Source of the DNA: Caryophanales bacterium UBA7642
Lineage (GTDB): Bacteria > Bacillota_I > Bacilli_A > RFN20 > CAG-288
DNA: 44,679 nucleotides
Direction of reading: 5' to 3'
Assembly (NCBI GenBank): GCA_002483745.1
Contig: DLIM01000009.1
Span: 3,369-48,047, forward strand
The position numbers and the translations under genes were made by a program. Shown here piece by piece: positions 34,335 through 42,647 of this stretch. The notes beneath the pieces are model-generated. The model had not been told where the DNA came from. It searched no databases and saw only the letters and a program-made list of their open reading frames with translations. How positions within the stretch are numbered: position 1 is the first letter of the stretch; each line of letters opens with the position of its first letter.

Positions 34335-36341
34335 TTATGAATTATTAGCGTCTGTCACCTTAGCTTCATCAAGATAATCCATCAGCACTTGGCTAAGACG
34401 TTTTTTAGCTTCATCAACACTTATATCGGTAAAACTAGCTGCGGCCATAGTGAAGTGTCCGCCTCCGCCAAGCTTTTCCATCAACATCTGACAGTTTACA
34501 GAGCCATCGGAACGGGCAGAGATTCTAACATCATGTTCATTAATTCGGCCAATACAGAAAGAAGAATTGATACCTCTGATCTGAATGGCCTCATTGGCAA
34601 CAATCGAAAGCATAATCTGAGGAATCATCTCACTATCAGGAGACATGGCCACTAAGGTTCCATAATAAGGAGTCTCAGCTGAGTTCAGAATAGAGATCTT
34701 TTCTTTGTATTCCTCAAAGTTCTCCTTTAAGAAGTCTTCCACCTTAGCACTATCAGCATTATAGTTCTTCAATTGAGAAGCAGCTTCAAAGGTGGAATTA
34801 GTTGCCTTCTCCTTAAAGAAATGAGTATCAAGAGCCATTCCAGCCAGTAAGAAAGTAGCAGTGCGGGAATCAATCGGAATATCATCAATGGAATAGGTAA
34901 TATAAGAAGTAATCAGTTCAGAAGCTGATGAGGCAGAGGAATCCACTCCGGAGAAGACCGGATTAGATACAGCTACAGGTCCTGGACGATGATGATCAAC
35001 AATAGCAATATTTGCCATCTTCTTCACGGTTTCAGCAAACATGGAAATACGCGGATTGTTGTGATCAACCATAATGAGAAGGGTATCATCATTAATCCAG
35101 TTATCGACATCCTTAAGATTAATGAAGGAATCCTCCATTTCGGACTGGGTGAATTCACTCTTGATAGCTACACGGCATTTATCTTCGACTAACTGGTCTT
35201 CCCAGGTAATCCTGCTAGGAATATTGACATACTTGCATAAAAGCTGAACGCCTAAGCAAGCACCAATAGCATCAAAATCAGCAACGGTATGTCCCATAAT
35301 CAAAACACGTTTGTAGCTTCGGATGATGGTGAGGAAGGAGTTTGAAATAGTTCTCATCTTTACTCGGTTACGACTAGGCTTGAGTTCACTCTTGCCACCT
35401 AAATAAATCATAGATTGACTGAAAGGAGCAATAACCGTCTGATCACCACCTCGTGACAAGGCAACATCAAGAGCCGAGGATGATAAATCAGCCAATTTAG
35501 AATAATCCGGGAAGCCATAAGAGACACCAATAGAGAGAGTAAAACCATTGGAGTAGGAATTTCTGACTTTGTCGACTACCGAGAATTTATCCTGAAACAT
35601 TTTTTCATAGTTTTCTCTGGTGGTTACAAACATATAGCGGTCATCTTTGATTTTTCTTAGAAGTGTTGAAGAAGAAGAAGCAAAATCATTAATGATAGAA
35701 CGAGTAGAGGTCAGCATATCAGTAAACTTAGTATCATCAGCCATCGACATCTGAACATCAGAATAGTTATCAATAGCAATATAGCCTACTACCGGAGCCT
35801 GATGCTGGTTGTAGCTGAAAGTATTTTCAAAATCAGTGACATCCTTGAAGATAAACAGCCTAGCTTCCTTAAGAAGTTGAACCTGGTAAATATGGCTTTC
35901 AAAATTGATCTTGATAGAATCCTTGTTGCAGGAATCATCCTCAAGAACAAATAATCCCGGGAATAAATCATAGATATTCTTATCGACAATATTTGGAAAA
36001 CGTTCTCCTAAAAAATCATTTACCCAAAGAATCGTGCTTTCCTTATCACAGACCACTAAACCGATTTGACCGAACTTGTAAGCTTCATTAACATCATTTC
36101 CGATAATCTCGGCTGAGGTTGTCTCAGTTTTGCCTTTTAGGGCTTTGATTTTAAGATTAAATACTAAAGCTATAACATAGTCGACAATAGCGAAGAGACC
36201 AGCAAAGCCAATAGCAGAGTAAAAATAATAGTTGAAGCCAGGATAGAAAATATTGAGTACTACCAAAGTACCAATAATCAAAGCTTCAAAAATAATGACT
36301 ATAGCTAGGATTAAGCGTTCTTTTTTTAATAATTTGCTCAT
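34335..36341 (-). CDS. gdpP: c-di-AMP phosphodiesterase GdpP
   Basis: 668 aa. Two transmembrane helices (about residues 10-32 and 38-62), a PAS-like domain (about 85-170), a degenerate GGDEF domain (about 180-305; the signature site reads LSRGGDQ) and a DHH-DHHA1 phosphodiesterase domain. Metal ligands are visible in MGHTVADFDAIGA (His351, Asp355, Asp357), VDHNNP and VDHHRP (DHH at 449-451), and DHHA1 has GGGGHFTMAA near the C-terminus. It hydrolyses c-di-AMP, controlling osmolyte and cell-wall homeostasis. The start follows AGGAGG. First gene of the cluster, with its own promoter. Confidence 0.97.
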   Translation of the reverse strand: MSKLLKKERLILAIVIIFEALIIGTLVVLNIFYPGFNYYFYSAIGFAGLFAIVDYVIALVFNLKIKALKGKTETTSAEIIGNDVNEAYKFGQIGLVVCDKESTILWVNDFLGERFPNIVDKNIYDLFPGLFVLEDDSCNKDSIKINFESHIYQVQLLKEARLFIFKDVTDFENTFSYNQHQAPVVGYIAIDNYSDVQMSMADDTKFTDMLTSTRSIINDFASSSSTLLRKIKDDRYMFVTTRENYEKMFQDKFSVVDKVRNSYSNGFTLSIGVSYGFPDYSKLADLSSSALDVALSRGGDQTVIAPFSQSMIYLGGKSELKPSRNRVKMRTISNSFLTIIRSYKRVLIMGHTVADFDAIGACLGVQLLCKYVNIPSRITWEDQLVEDKCRVAIKSEFTQSEMEDSFINLKDVDNWINDDTLLIMVDHNNPRISMFAETVKKMANIAIVDHHRPGPVAVSNPVFSGVDSSASSASELITSYITYSIDDIPIDSRTATFLLAGMALDTHFFKEKATNSTFEAASQLKNYNADSAKVEDFLKENFEEYKEKISILNSAETPYYGTLVAMSPDSEMIPQIMLSIVANEAIQIRGINSSFCIGRINEHDVRISARSDGSVNCQMLMEKLGGGGHFTMAAASFTDISVDEAKKRLSQVLMDYLDEAKVTDANNS

Positions 36342-36388
36342 TGATTGCCTCCTGAATCAAAGGATTAGAAATAGTTTGGCGCTATATA

Positions 36389-36417
36389 ATTATATATTAG
36401 ATTAATGTTTATTTAAA
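36389..36417 (-). promoter_or_regulatory. gdpP promoter
   Basis: On the minus strand TTTAAA (36412-36417), 17-nt spacer, TATAAT (36389-36394), about 47 nt before the gdpP start and immediately after comFC. Confidence 0.65.
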
Positions 36418-36421
36418 AGTA

Positions 36422-37069
36422 CTATTTCATTCTCAGTTCATCAACATGGAAATTATCCATGATTATCAGCCCTTTGATTTTCTTAGGCTTAGCTTTCTTA
36501 ATAGCCTCTAAAGATTCCTTAAAGGTACTTCCAGTAGTATAAACATCATCGAAAAGAACTACTTTTTCTTTTGAAAGATCAAGATTAGGATTTTTTAAAG
36601 AAATTCTTTTCGCCTTAAATCTTTCGGGACCGGAATTCTTCTTTTGTTCACTGTCTTCTTCTTTCTCCAAAGCTGAAAGAAAACGTAAATGACTGGATTC
36701 AAGAATTAGACTTAGATGATCAAATCCTCTCTCCATTACACGGCTTTTACAAGAAGGCAAAGGGATAAACAAATAATGGGGAAAAGCGGTTTGGATTATA
36801 GGCAAAAAAATATTTAAAAAGCAAGGCCCCAGTTCAACATCCTTCAGTTCTTTAAAATTCATCAGCCATTGCTTAATAATTCCAGAATATGAAGAAAGAA
36901 AAAGTGTTTCAACATCAAAAGCTTTTCTAAATTCCAATTTTGTATCGATGCTGGAAATACATTCATCACAAATTAGTGGTTTTCTTTCGAGAAGATAGCG
37001 GGCCGGATTTAGTTTTATTTCTTTAATGCAAGACTTACAATACCTCAAGACTTTGGTTGTATTTTTCAA
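36422..37069 (-). CDS. comFC: Competence protein ComFC (phosphoribosyltransferase-like)
   Basis: 215 aa. An N-terminal zinc finger (CKSC...CDEC) is followed by a phosphoribosyltransferase fold with the PRPP loop VVLFDDVYTTGSTF at about residues 168-181. ComFC/GntX proteins are needed for DNA uptake or recombination during transformation, probably with ComFA. The start is uncertain: the frame opens at TTG 37067-37069, inside comFA and only 3 nt from a GAGG; another TTG lies 21 nt further on. Either start keeps the zinc finger. An insertion of charged residues (EKEEDSEQKKNSGPERF) precedes the PRPP loop. Confidence 0.92.
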   Translation of the reverse strand: MKNTTKVLRYCKSCIKEIKLNPARYLLERKPLICDECISSIDTKLEFRKAFDVETLFLSSYSGIIKQWLMNFKELKDVELGPCFLNIFLPIIQTAFPHYLFIPLPSCKSRVMERGFDHLSLILESSHLRFLSALEKEEDSEQKKNSGPERFKAKRISLKNPNLDLSKEKVVLFDDVYTTGSTFKESLEAIKKAKPKKIKGLIIMDNFHVDELRMK

Positions 37070-38189
37070 TTTCCTCTATTGCTCCTATCTGACAGTCGTT
37101 TTCTTCCTCAGCTAAAAAAATAACATCACCAGAAGTTGCCCCAATTTTTCTTCCGACTCTTCCAGCTATTTGGACCAAAGCTGCTTGAGTATAAAGAGCA
37201 TGATCAGCATTGAAGACAATTACTTGAAGATCTCTAACAGTGACTCCTCTTTCTAATATTGAAGTCGTAACTAAAAAAGAGAACTGGTGATTTTTGAACT
37301 TCTGAATATCAATTTTTCTTTCTTCTTCCTTTGAAGAGACAAAACTGCCATTATGGAAGAAAAAAGAAAGAAAACCAAATAATCTTTTCCCTTCTGAAAT
37401 GGTTGGGGTGAAAACAAAAACTGGTTTGCTTTCTTCTTCATATTTTTTTAAATATCTTAAAGTCCTTACATAAATAGAATAAGGGCCAGTTTTAACAAAC
37501 TGAGGAACCGGCATTTTAGCTTTGTGATATCTTTCAAACAAAGTCACTACTTCCCCACTATCGGCTTTAACCTCTTCGATATCTTTTCTTGAGGGAGTAG
37601 CAGAAAGGAGGACATAGTTTCCTTTCACGCTTCTCCTAAAAAAAGATTTCAAAAGGAAATTATCTTTGTAAGGAAAGGCATCGATTTCATCTAAAATCAA
37701 AAGATCAAAATAAGATGGATAACGATAAAGTTGATGAGTGGTTAAGACAATGATGTCGCCTTCAATAACGGTAGAATGACTACCATAGACAGAAATCACT
37801 CTTGCCGAAGGAAAAGCTTCTTTAATTCTTGGCTGTAAATCAACAACTACGTCCCTTCTAGGGGTAGCAAAACCAACATGAAGACCTGTCTTTATATAGT
37901 AAGCCATAGAATAATAAACTAATTCAGTTTTACCAGCTCCAGTAACGGCGTGAATCAAGACATTCCTTTTGTTAATCAGTAATTCCTTAACCTTTTTGGC
38001 TACTATTTCCTGCTTTTCACTTAAAGGATAGGATAGTTCTAGTTTAATATTTTCTTTGACTTTAAAATCCCGGTCCGCTTTTTTACCACTAAAGGGCAAA
38101 CAAAGCCGACAATAAGGGGAGCCATTGGAATATCCAATGTAACGAGAATCTTCATTCCCACAAACCGGGCAGACATACTTTTCTTTCAT
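37035..38189 (-). CDS. comFA: DNA helicase ComFA of the competence machinery
   Basis: About 384 aa, shorter than Bacillus ComFA (about 460). A four-cysteine zinc finger CPVCGN...CRLC opens the protein. Helicase motifs follow: HAVTGAGKTELVYYS (Walker A), LVFATPRRDVV-like GFATPRRDVV, LTTHQLYRY, LLILDEIDAFPY (motif II, DEID), LLSATPSR (III), FVFTPTISEGKRLF, VTTSILERGVTV (V) and QIAGRVGR (VI). ComFA pulls transforming single strands into the cell. I take ATG 38187-38189; the TTG before it is less likely. No ribosome site is visible and the ATG sits in the loop of an inverted repeat. It overlaps comFC by 35 nt. Confidence 0.93.
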   Translation of the reverse strand: MKEKYVCPVCGNEDSRYIGYSNGSPYCRLCLPFSGKKADRDFKVKENIKLELSYPLSEKQEIVAKKVKELLINKRNVLIHAVTGAGKTELVYYSMAYYIKTGLHVGFATPRRDVVVDLQPRIKEAFPSARVISVYGSHSTVIEGDIIVLTTHQLYRYPSYFDLLILDEIDAFPYKDNFLLKSFFRRSVKGNYVLLSATPSRKDIEEVKADSGEVVTLFERYHKAKMPVPQFVKTGPYSIYVRTLRYLKKYEEESKPVFVFTPTISEGKRLFGFLSFFFHNGSFVSSKEEERKIDIQKFKNHQFSFLVTTSILERGVTVRDLQVIVFNADHALYTQAALVQIAGRVGRKIGATSGDVIFLAEEENDCQIGAIEEIEKYNQSLEVL

Positions 38190-38199
38190 CAAAGTATGT
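38173..38199 (-). promoter_or_regulatory. Inverted repeat enclosing the comFA start codon
   Basis: Perfect 8-bp arms ACATACTT/AAGTATGT (38173-38180 and 38192-38199) with an 11-nt loop. The comFA ATG (38187-38189) is in the loop. In mRNA this would form a stem-loop around the initiation codon. Confidence 0.55.
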
Positions 38200-38221
38200 T
38201 TGTTCCAAGAACGTATTTTTT

Positions 38222-38965
38222 CTAATAATTAACTTTTGCTTTGAAAGCAAGTTCGTTGCTTTCCTTCTTCCCAAGAATATATATTAAATGATTTTCTTGG
38301 TATTTGAAAACGTGGATTCTTTCGCCTAAGTAACATTCTTTCTCATAGCCGACATTCAGTTCTAAAATTTGGCAAGAAGAACATTCCTGAATGATTTCAT
38401 CATAGAAAGTATTGTTCATATGACCATTAAGATCGATTTCTTTATCAGTTACTACATGATCAAAGCAAAAGACAAATCCCTTTTCTGGGTATTCAATATC
38501 AAAAATAAAATCATCAAAAACAGGTTTAAGATTACCAAGGCTAGTTAGAAACCCGGAAGTATCATTTTTAAAATAATCAGTTACAGTTATTCTTCTTGTT
38601 TTAGAATTAATAAAAACCCATAGGGAATCTATTAAAGCAATAACATTGCCATCGCTATCATTAACAAAAGCCTCTCTTCTCATTTGAATCTTGGTTGGCA
38701 TTAAAGGATAAGTGATAAAAGTAAGTCTTTCTCCTGGCTTGACTTTCCGTAAGAACTTAATCCTAATTCGGCAGAGAATATAAAGGCATTGATGATTTAG
38801 CATATCTTCAGGACCAACTTTTAGTTTTCTAAGTTGAACAGAAATGCAATCTTGGACAAACTTAAAGAGCTTTTGAAGATTAGGATTACCAAAAGAATCC
38901 AATTCATTAATTGTAAAGTCTTGGCGATAGTATCTTTGGTCATCACTAGAAATAGCTATTTTCAT
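38222..38965 (-). CDS. Acyl-ACP thioesterase (FatA/FatB-like)
   Basis: 247 aa with two hot-dog domains, as in bacterial acyl-ACP thioesterases. The N-terminal domain has YRQDFTINELDSFGNPNLQKLFKFVQDC and the strand RIRIKFLRKVKPGERLTFITYP; the C-terminal domain has the catalytic DLNGHMNNTFYDEII (Asp178, Asn180, His182), followed by the YEKECYLGERI region typical of the active-site end. It releases free fatty acids from acyl-ACP, terminating chain elongation. Its ATG overlaps the HAD stop (ATGA), and it lies 32 nt upstream of comFA, so the competence genes share its transcript. Confidence 0.88.
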   Translation of the reverse strand: MKIAISSDDQRYYRQDFTINELDSFGNPNLQKLFKFVQDCISVQLRKLKVGPEDMLNHQCLYILCRIRIKFLRKVKPGERLTFITYPLMPTKIQMRREAFVNDSDGNVIALIDSLWVFINSKTRRITVTDYFKNDTSGFLTSLGNLKPVFDDFIFDIEYPEKGFVFCFDHVVTDKEIDLNGHMNNTFYDEIIQECSSCQILELNVGYEKECYLGERIHVFKYQENHLIYILGKKESNELAFKAKVNY

Positions 38966-39684
38966 ATTCCTTTTTTCTTAAACAAATTAGTAACCTCATC
39001 ATAGTTATGGCATTCGAAATAAGAAGCCTGATTAAAACCAGAATAAAAATTATAATCATTCTTTTTCTTGTTTTTGGAATTAAGCCAGATAGATGATGAG
39101 AACTTGGCTCGATTAGATCCTAAAACATCAGCAATGTAACTATCCCCAATATAAATAGCTTCAGAACTCTTTGCACCAGCAACCTTTAAACCAGTTTCAA
39201 AGAATAGAGGATTGGGTTTTTTAACGCCAATTTTAGCGGAACCTAAAAAGAAGCGGAAGTGATTGTTAGGAACAAGCTTATTAACTAAATCAAAAGTATC
39301 TTGATCATCATAAATAGTATTAGAAAGTATTGCATAATAAATACAGTTATCATCCAAATAGGAAAGTAACTTATCTAAGCCAGGAACCATATCAGGACAC
39401 AAGTGTGAAAGAATATCATGAGTGCAGTGCTCAATGGAACAATCAAGCTTTATATTAGAATTTAATACTAAGTAAGTTAAAAACTGTTTTGCCGTAATCT
39501 CATATTCGTTAAAAGAAAAATAGTATTGTTTTAAAAATTCTGAAGCAAGACCTTCAACCTGATTAAAATCAACTTCAGAAAGATTGGTACAATGCCTTTT
39601 TAAGCATTCAGTATTCCAAGATTTAGTTTTTTCTTTAAAACTAATCACAGTATCCCAGCAATCAAAGAACACATATTTATTCAT
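38962..39684 (-). CDS. HAD-superfamily hydrolase-like protein
   Basis: 240 aa with a HAD fold of the C1-cap type (helical insert at about residues 20-90). Motif I reads FFDCWDTV: the nucleophile position Asp8 is present, but the acid/base Asp two residues on is Trp10. Motif II is ILSNT, motif III the KIGVKKPNP Lys, and motif IV IYIGDSYIADVLGS with the Asp. Without the second Asp, ordinary phosphatase chemistry is doubtful. First gene of HAD-thioesterase-comFA-comFC. AGGAG lies 14 nt before the ATG, further than usual. The substrate is not predictable. Confidence 0.87.
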   Translation of the reverse strand: MNKYVFFDCWDTVISFKEKTKSWNTECLKRHCTNLSEVDFNQVEGLASEFLKQYYFSFNEYEITAKQFLTYLVLNSNIKLDCSIEHCTHDILSHLCPDMVPGLDKLLSYLDDNCIYYAILSNTIYDDQDTFDLVNKLVPNNHFRFFLGSAKIGVKKPNPLFFETGLKVAGAKSSEAIYIGDSYIADVLGSNRAKFSSSIWLNSKNKKKNDYNFYSGFNQASYFECHNYDEVTNLFKKKGI

Positions 39685-39740
39685 TTTAAGATTAGATTCT
39701 CCTAAGCTTCCTAGATAATTTTATCATGATAGACTTTTTT

Positions 39741-39768
39741 ATTATAGATATTATTAGAATTGTTTCAA
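39741..39768 (-). promoter_or_regulatory. Promoter of the HAD-thioesterase-comF operon
   Basis: On the minus strand TTGAAA (39763-39768), 16-nt spacer, TATAAT (39741-39746), about 57 nt before the HAD start codon. Confidence 0.75.
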
Positions 39769-39840
39769 ATAAATAGTTTGGACTAGATTCCAACTTCCAT
39801 TTTTAATCAATGCACCCTTTTTATTTTTATCCTTTATTTA

Positions 39841-39869
39841 TTGCTTTTTAATTGGTTTTGTTCTACATT
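39841..39869 (+). promoter_or_regulatory. Possible promoter of a small RNA
   Basis: TTGCTT (39841-39846), 17-nt spacer, TACATT (39864-39869) on the plus strand, about 90 nt before an isolated terminator. Weak by sequence alone. Confidence 0.3.
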
Positions 39870-39875
39870 ATTATT

Positions 39876-39961
39876 GTCTTTGGGAACTGAAAATTAAATT
39901 CCATTGAATAGCACACAGAAAAGCCTGTCTGATTACTAAATAACAGACAGGTTTTTCTTTT
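39876..39961 (+). ncRNA. Candidate small RNA ending in a strong terminator
   Basis: A hairpin CCTGTCTG/CAGACAGG (39924-39931 and 39944-39951) with a 12-nt loop and TTTTTCTTTT ends at 39961 on the plus strand, but no gene precedes it on that strand. With the weak promoter at 39841-39869 it would define an RNA of about 85 nt. No open frame longer than about 13 codons is in it. The hairpin could also end stray transcription ahead of the 757-aa gene. Homology not recognised. Confidence 0.35.
39921..39961 (+). terminator. Orphan terminator hairpin
   Basis: An 8-bp perfect stem, AA on the left and TT on the right extending it, followed by TTTTTCTTTT. The minus-strand reading also has a CTTTT tail. 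It lies in the divergent gap between the HAD operon and the 757-aa gene. Confidence 0.75.
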
Positions 39962-40039
39962 GAATTTCAAAAGTGCTTGTATCATATATAAAATCAAAGT
40001 TGTTTCTTGCTAAATATTTGTTTCTCCATATGATTTTTC

Positions 40040-40069
40040 TTGTAAGTCGACTTTTTTAAGTGATATAGT
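40040..40069 (+). promoter_or_regulatory. Promoter of the 757-aa membrane protein gene
   Basis: TTGTAA (40040-40045), 18-nt spacer, TATAGT (40064-40069). The start codon at 40127 is preceded by AGGGGG at 8 nt. Confidence 0.55.
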
Positions 40070-40126
40070 ATTTTAAAGATTGCATCTATTTTTTATAAAT
40101 GCAAATAAAAGACAGGGGGTAGTCCT

Positions 40127-42400
40127 ATGGGTCAAGTGGTTAACAATGGTACATCTATTCAGCCTAAAGAAAAGCATGTTGCAGCTTTAGTCTTCAATAT
40201 TATCTTTATTGTTTTAGCAGTTTTAATAGCAGTTTCTGGTGCCTTCATTTTGACACCTGCTCGAAGCATTATTGAGCCATTGACTCAATCTAGTTTCTTA
40301 AGCTCAATTATTAATAAGGTTCCTAATCATATTCTTGAACCTTTTGGAATTGGTCGAACTACCTTATTAGGATTATCAACTACTTTCTTCTATCTATTTG
40401 TGTTATGGGCAGTTGCTGCCGGTCTTGTTGTCTTACTCTTCTTTGTTTATTTACCTTTCCTTGTTATGGGACATAACAAGATGGTCAACAAAAAAGGTCG
40501 TACTTGGAGAATCGTTATTGAAGCTATTGATGCCCTCCTCAACGTCTTTGTTATCTTCTCTTTCATTTGTGTCTGTATGCCAAACAACCTTGCTAAAATC
40601 ATCACCTTCCCTAATACTGTCTTAACTAAAGGCGCTGCTCTATTTGAAAATGGTGGAGTCTTAAATGCCTTAAGAATTGGAAACAGAAATACATATGTTA
40701 TGTTTACTATGTATCTCTTTATTGCCTTAATCCTTGTTAATGCCATTGTTCATGTCATCTGCATGGCTGGTAAATGTGAAGAGAAGGCCGTCGTTAAAGA
40801 AAACGTTCAGGCAACTACTTCTACTGTTACCGATAATTCTAAACCTGCTGAAGCTGTTGCTGAACCTGCTCCTTCCGCTACCGAAGTCAACCCTGAACCC
40901 GTTGCCGCCTGTGCTGCTACCCCAGTAGTTGTTGAAAATCAAATCAACACTGAAGCTGATATTATTGCTCCTACTGTTCACGAAATCCTTATTCTTAATG
41001 CCTTAGAACCTATTGAAGCTAAACCGGTTGCTGAACTTCCCGGAATTTATGAGACCAATGCTGATGCTATCATCAATGAATTAGAACCTAAAGAAGAAAA
41101 GCCGGTTGAAGAAGCTAAACCTATTGAAGAAGCTAAGCCAGTTGAAGAAGCTAAACCGGTTGTTGTAGAAGAAACTAAGCCGGTCGAAAAAGAAAAACCT
41201 GTCGCTGTTGAAGAAGTTAAGCCGGTCGAACAGCCTAAAGAAGAAGGACCTATTTTCATCGCTATTAACGATAACCTTGAAGATGACAAACGTCCTGAAG
41301 AGGCTGAGCAGAATGTCGAAAAAGAAACCAGCGATACTATTCTTGAACCTGGTATTACTGCTAACAATACCCGTGAAGATATCATCACTAAGCCTTCTAC
41401 AGTCAAAGATGAATGGATCTTACCTGAATATGTAGAAGAATCTAAGCCAGTTGAAGAAGCAAAGCCTGCTGAAGAAGAAAAGACTAACGAAGAGGCAAAA
41501 CCAGTTGAAGAAAAAGAAAATGTCACCAATATTGCCACTCCTGAAAAAGACAATGCAAAGATCTTTGAAGAAGCTAAACCTGTCGAAGTAGCTAAACCGG
41601 TAGAAGAAGAGAAACCTGTTGAACAGCCTAAAGAAGAGGGACCTGTCTCTATTGCTAACAATAACAATCTTGAAGACGGTAAGCGTCCTGAAGAGACTGA
41701 ACAGGTTACTTCTGAAGATAAAAATGTTACCCCTGTTGAAGCTTCTACCACTACCGATAATAGCCACAATGATGTTAAGACAGAACCTTCTAAGATACAG
41801 GATGAATGGAAGTTACCAAAGTATGTAGCTCCGCTTCCTGTAAAAGAAGAAGCAAAGCCTGCTGAAGTAGCTAAGCCTGTTGAACAAGAAAAACCTGTTG
41901 AACCTATCAAACCTGTTACACCTGTTGAAGAAGAAAAAGAGAAGAGAGTCTTCCATCTTGTCGATCCTATGCAGCATCAGAATACTGTTTCACAGCCGTC
42001 TGAAAGCGAAAACAAACTTGCTCCAATCTCTGGCCCGCTTCATGGTATCAGCAAGAAGAGAACTCAAAAGATTGCCCCTGTTGCTCCTACTCATGTCAAG
42101 TTCGATCTCAAGCAGTATCAGATTAAGACCTATTCCGGTAAGTTAACCCCTGAAGAAGCTTTTAATAAAGGCGTCACTAAGGTCCAGCCTACTGTAAACC
42201 CTGTCTTCATCAACCAGAAGAATGAGCCTGCCTGGAAAGCTAAGAAGATCAATGAAGAGGCTAAGAAAAACGGTTACCAGGATGTTAAGACCTTAAAAAT
42301 CTCAAAGCCTGTTAAACCTATTGGTGCTTCTAAATCTTCTGCCTTCGGTAATGCTGGTTCAATAAGAGATATGCTTAAAGCTAAGAAGAAAGCTAAGTAA
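40127..42400 (+). CDS. Four-helix membrane protein with Glu/Lys/Pro/Val repeat tail
   Basis: 757 aa, family not recognised. The N-terminal 215 residues hold four hydrophobic helices (about 19-42, 84-113, 128-150, 189-214). Then comes an acidic low-complexity region (about 220-640) built of units such as KPVEEA and KPVEEEK. Within it a 131-residue unit is repeated: QPKEEGP at about 369 and 500, and DEWILPEY/DEWKLPKY at about 428 and 559, each spaced 393 nt apart. The last 115 residues are basic and less repetitive (KKRTQK, FDLKQYQIKTYSGKLTPEEAF, AWKAKKINEEAKKNG, a KAKKKAK end). With helices first and no signal peptide, the tail could be cytosolic; the topology is not certain. Monocistronic, own promoter and terminator. 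The repeat recalls spacer or scaffold regions; no enzymatic motif is visible. Confidence 0.8.
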   Translation: MGQVVNNGTSIQPKEKHVAALVFNIIFIVLAVLIAVSGAFILTPARSIIEPLTQSSFLSSIINKVPNHILEPFGIGRTTLLGLSTTFFYLFVLWAVAAGLVVLLFFVYLPFLVMGHNKMVNKKGRTWRIVIEAIDALLNVFVIFSFICVCMPNNLAKIITFPNTVLTKGAALFENGGVLNALRIGNRNTYVMFTMYLFIALILVNAIVHVICMAGKCEEKAVVKENVQATTSTVTDNSKPAEAVAEPAPSATEVNPEPVAACAATPVVVENQINTEADIIAPTVHEILILNALEPIEAKPVAELPGIYETNADAIINELEPKEEKPVEEAKPIEEAKPVEEAKPVVVEETKPVEKEKPVAVEEVKPVEQPKEEGPIFIAINDNLEDDKRPEEAEQNVEKETSDTILEPGITANNTREDIITKPSTVKDEWILPEYVEESKPVEEAKPAEEEKTNEEAKPVEEKENVTNIATPEKDNAKIFEEAKPVEVAKPVEEEKPVEQPKEEGPVSIANNNNLEDGKRPEETEQVTSEDKNVTPVEASTTTDNSHNDVKTEPSKIQDEWKLPKYVAPLPVKEEAKPAEVAKPVEQEKPVEPIKPVTPVEEEKEKRVFHLVDPMQHQNTVSQPSESENKLAPISGPLHGISKKRTQKIAPVAPTHVKFDLKQYQIKTYSGKLTPEEAFNKGVTKVQPTVNPVFINQKNEPAWKAKKINEEAKKNGYQDVKTLKISKPVKPIGASKSSAFGNAGSIRDMLKAKKKAK
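41088..41940 (+). repeat. Repeat region in the 757-aa gene, including a 393-nt unit
   Basis: Dense short repeats coding KPVEEA-type hexads. Superimposed is a unit of 393 nt (131 codons): the QPKEEGP coding segment begins near 41231 and again near 41624, and the DEW-LP-Y segment at 41408 and 41801. The spacing is identical at both ends, so the unit arose by tandem duplication and then diverged by substitutions. A partial third copy (KPAEVAKPVEQEKPVE) follows. Confidence 0.85.
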
Positions 42401-42428
42401 ACTTTCTTTCTTAATTGCAGAACTAAGA

Positions 42429-42460
42429 AAAGACGGAGGCAAATGTCTCCGTCTTTTTTA
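42429..42460 (+). terminator. Terminator of the 757-aa gene
   Basis: Ten-bp stem AAAGACGGAG/CTCCGTCTTT (42429-42438 and 42447-42456) with an 8-nt loop and a T run, 28 nt after the stop codon. Confidence 0.9.
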
Positions 42461-42516
42461 GGATTTATCTGTTTCTTAATATTCCCATTCTTTTAGACTT
42501 TTTCTTATCTAAGTTC

Positions 42517-42545
42517 TTGAAAAGGAGCTTCATGAATGCTAGAAT
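42517..42545 (+). promoter_or_regulatory. tRNA-Pro promoter
   Basis: TTGAAA (42517-42522), 17-nt spacer, TAGAAT (42540-42545), 16 nt before the tRNA. Confidence 0.75.
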
Positions 42546-42561
42546 AGCAAAGCTTATAAAT

Positions 42562-42638
42562 TGAGGCGTGGTGCAGCTTGGTAGCACGCTTGGTTCGGGA
42601 CCAAGAGGTCATGGGTTCAAATCCCATCGCTTCAACCA
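42562..42638 (+). tRNA. tRNA-Pro (anticodon CGG)
   Basis: 77 nt with encoded CCA. Acceptor TGAGGCG/CGCTTCA contains one G-U pair, the anticodon stem CTTGG/CCAAG encloses loop TTCGGGA (anticodon CGG at 42596-42598, followed by G37), and the T arm is ATGGG-TTCAAAT-CCCAT. It reads CCG only, so another tRNA-Pro should be elsewhere in the genome. Confidence 0.95.
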
Positions 42639-42647
42639 TTGAGAAAT

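Noticed and set aside
41047..41910. Open frame of 287 codons on the minus strand opposite the repeat region
   Set aside because: It is the shadow of the Glu/Lys/Pro/Val repeat and gives a low-complexity Ser/Gly/Thr/Phe string with no start signal. The plus-strand gene has a promoter, ribosome site, membrane helices and terminator.
40100..42400. CRISPR array or phase-variable microsatellite within the repeats
   Set aside because: The repeats are in-frame codon repeats with variable substitutions, not identical direct repeats with unique spacers, and no pure short tandem run long enough for slippage is present.
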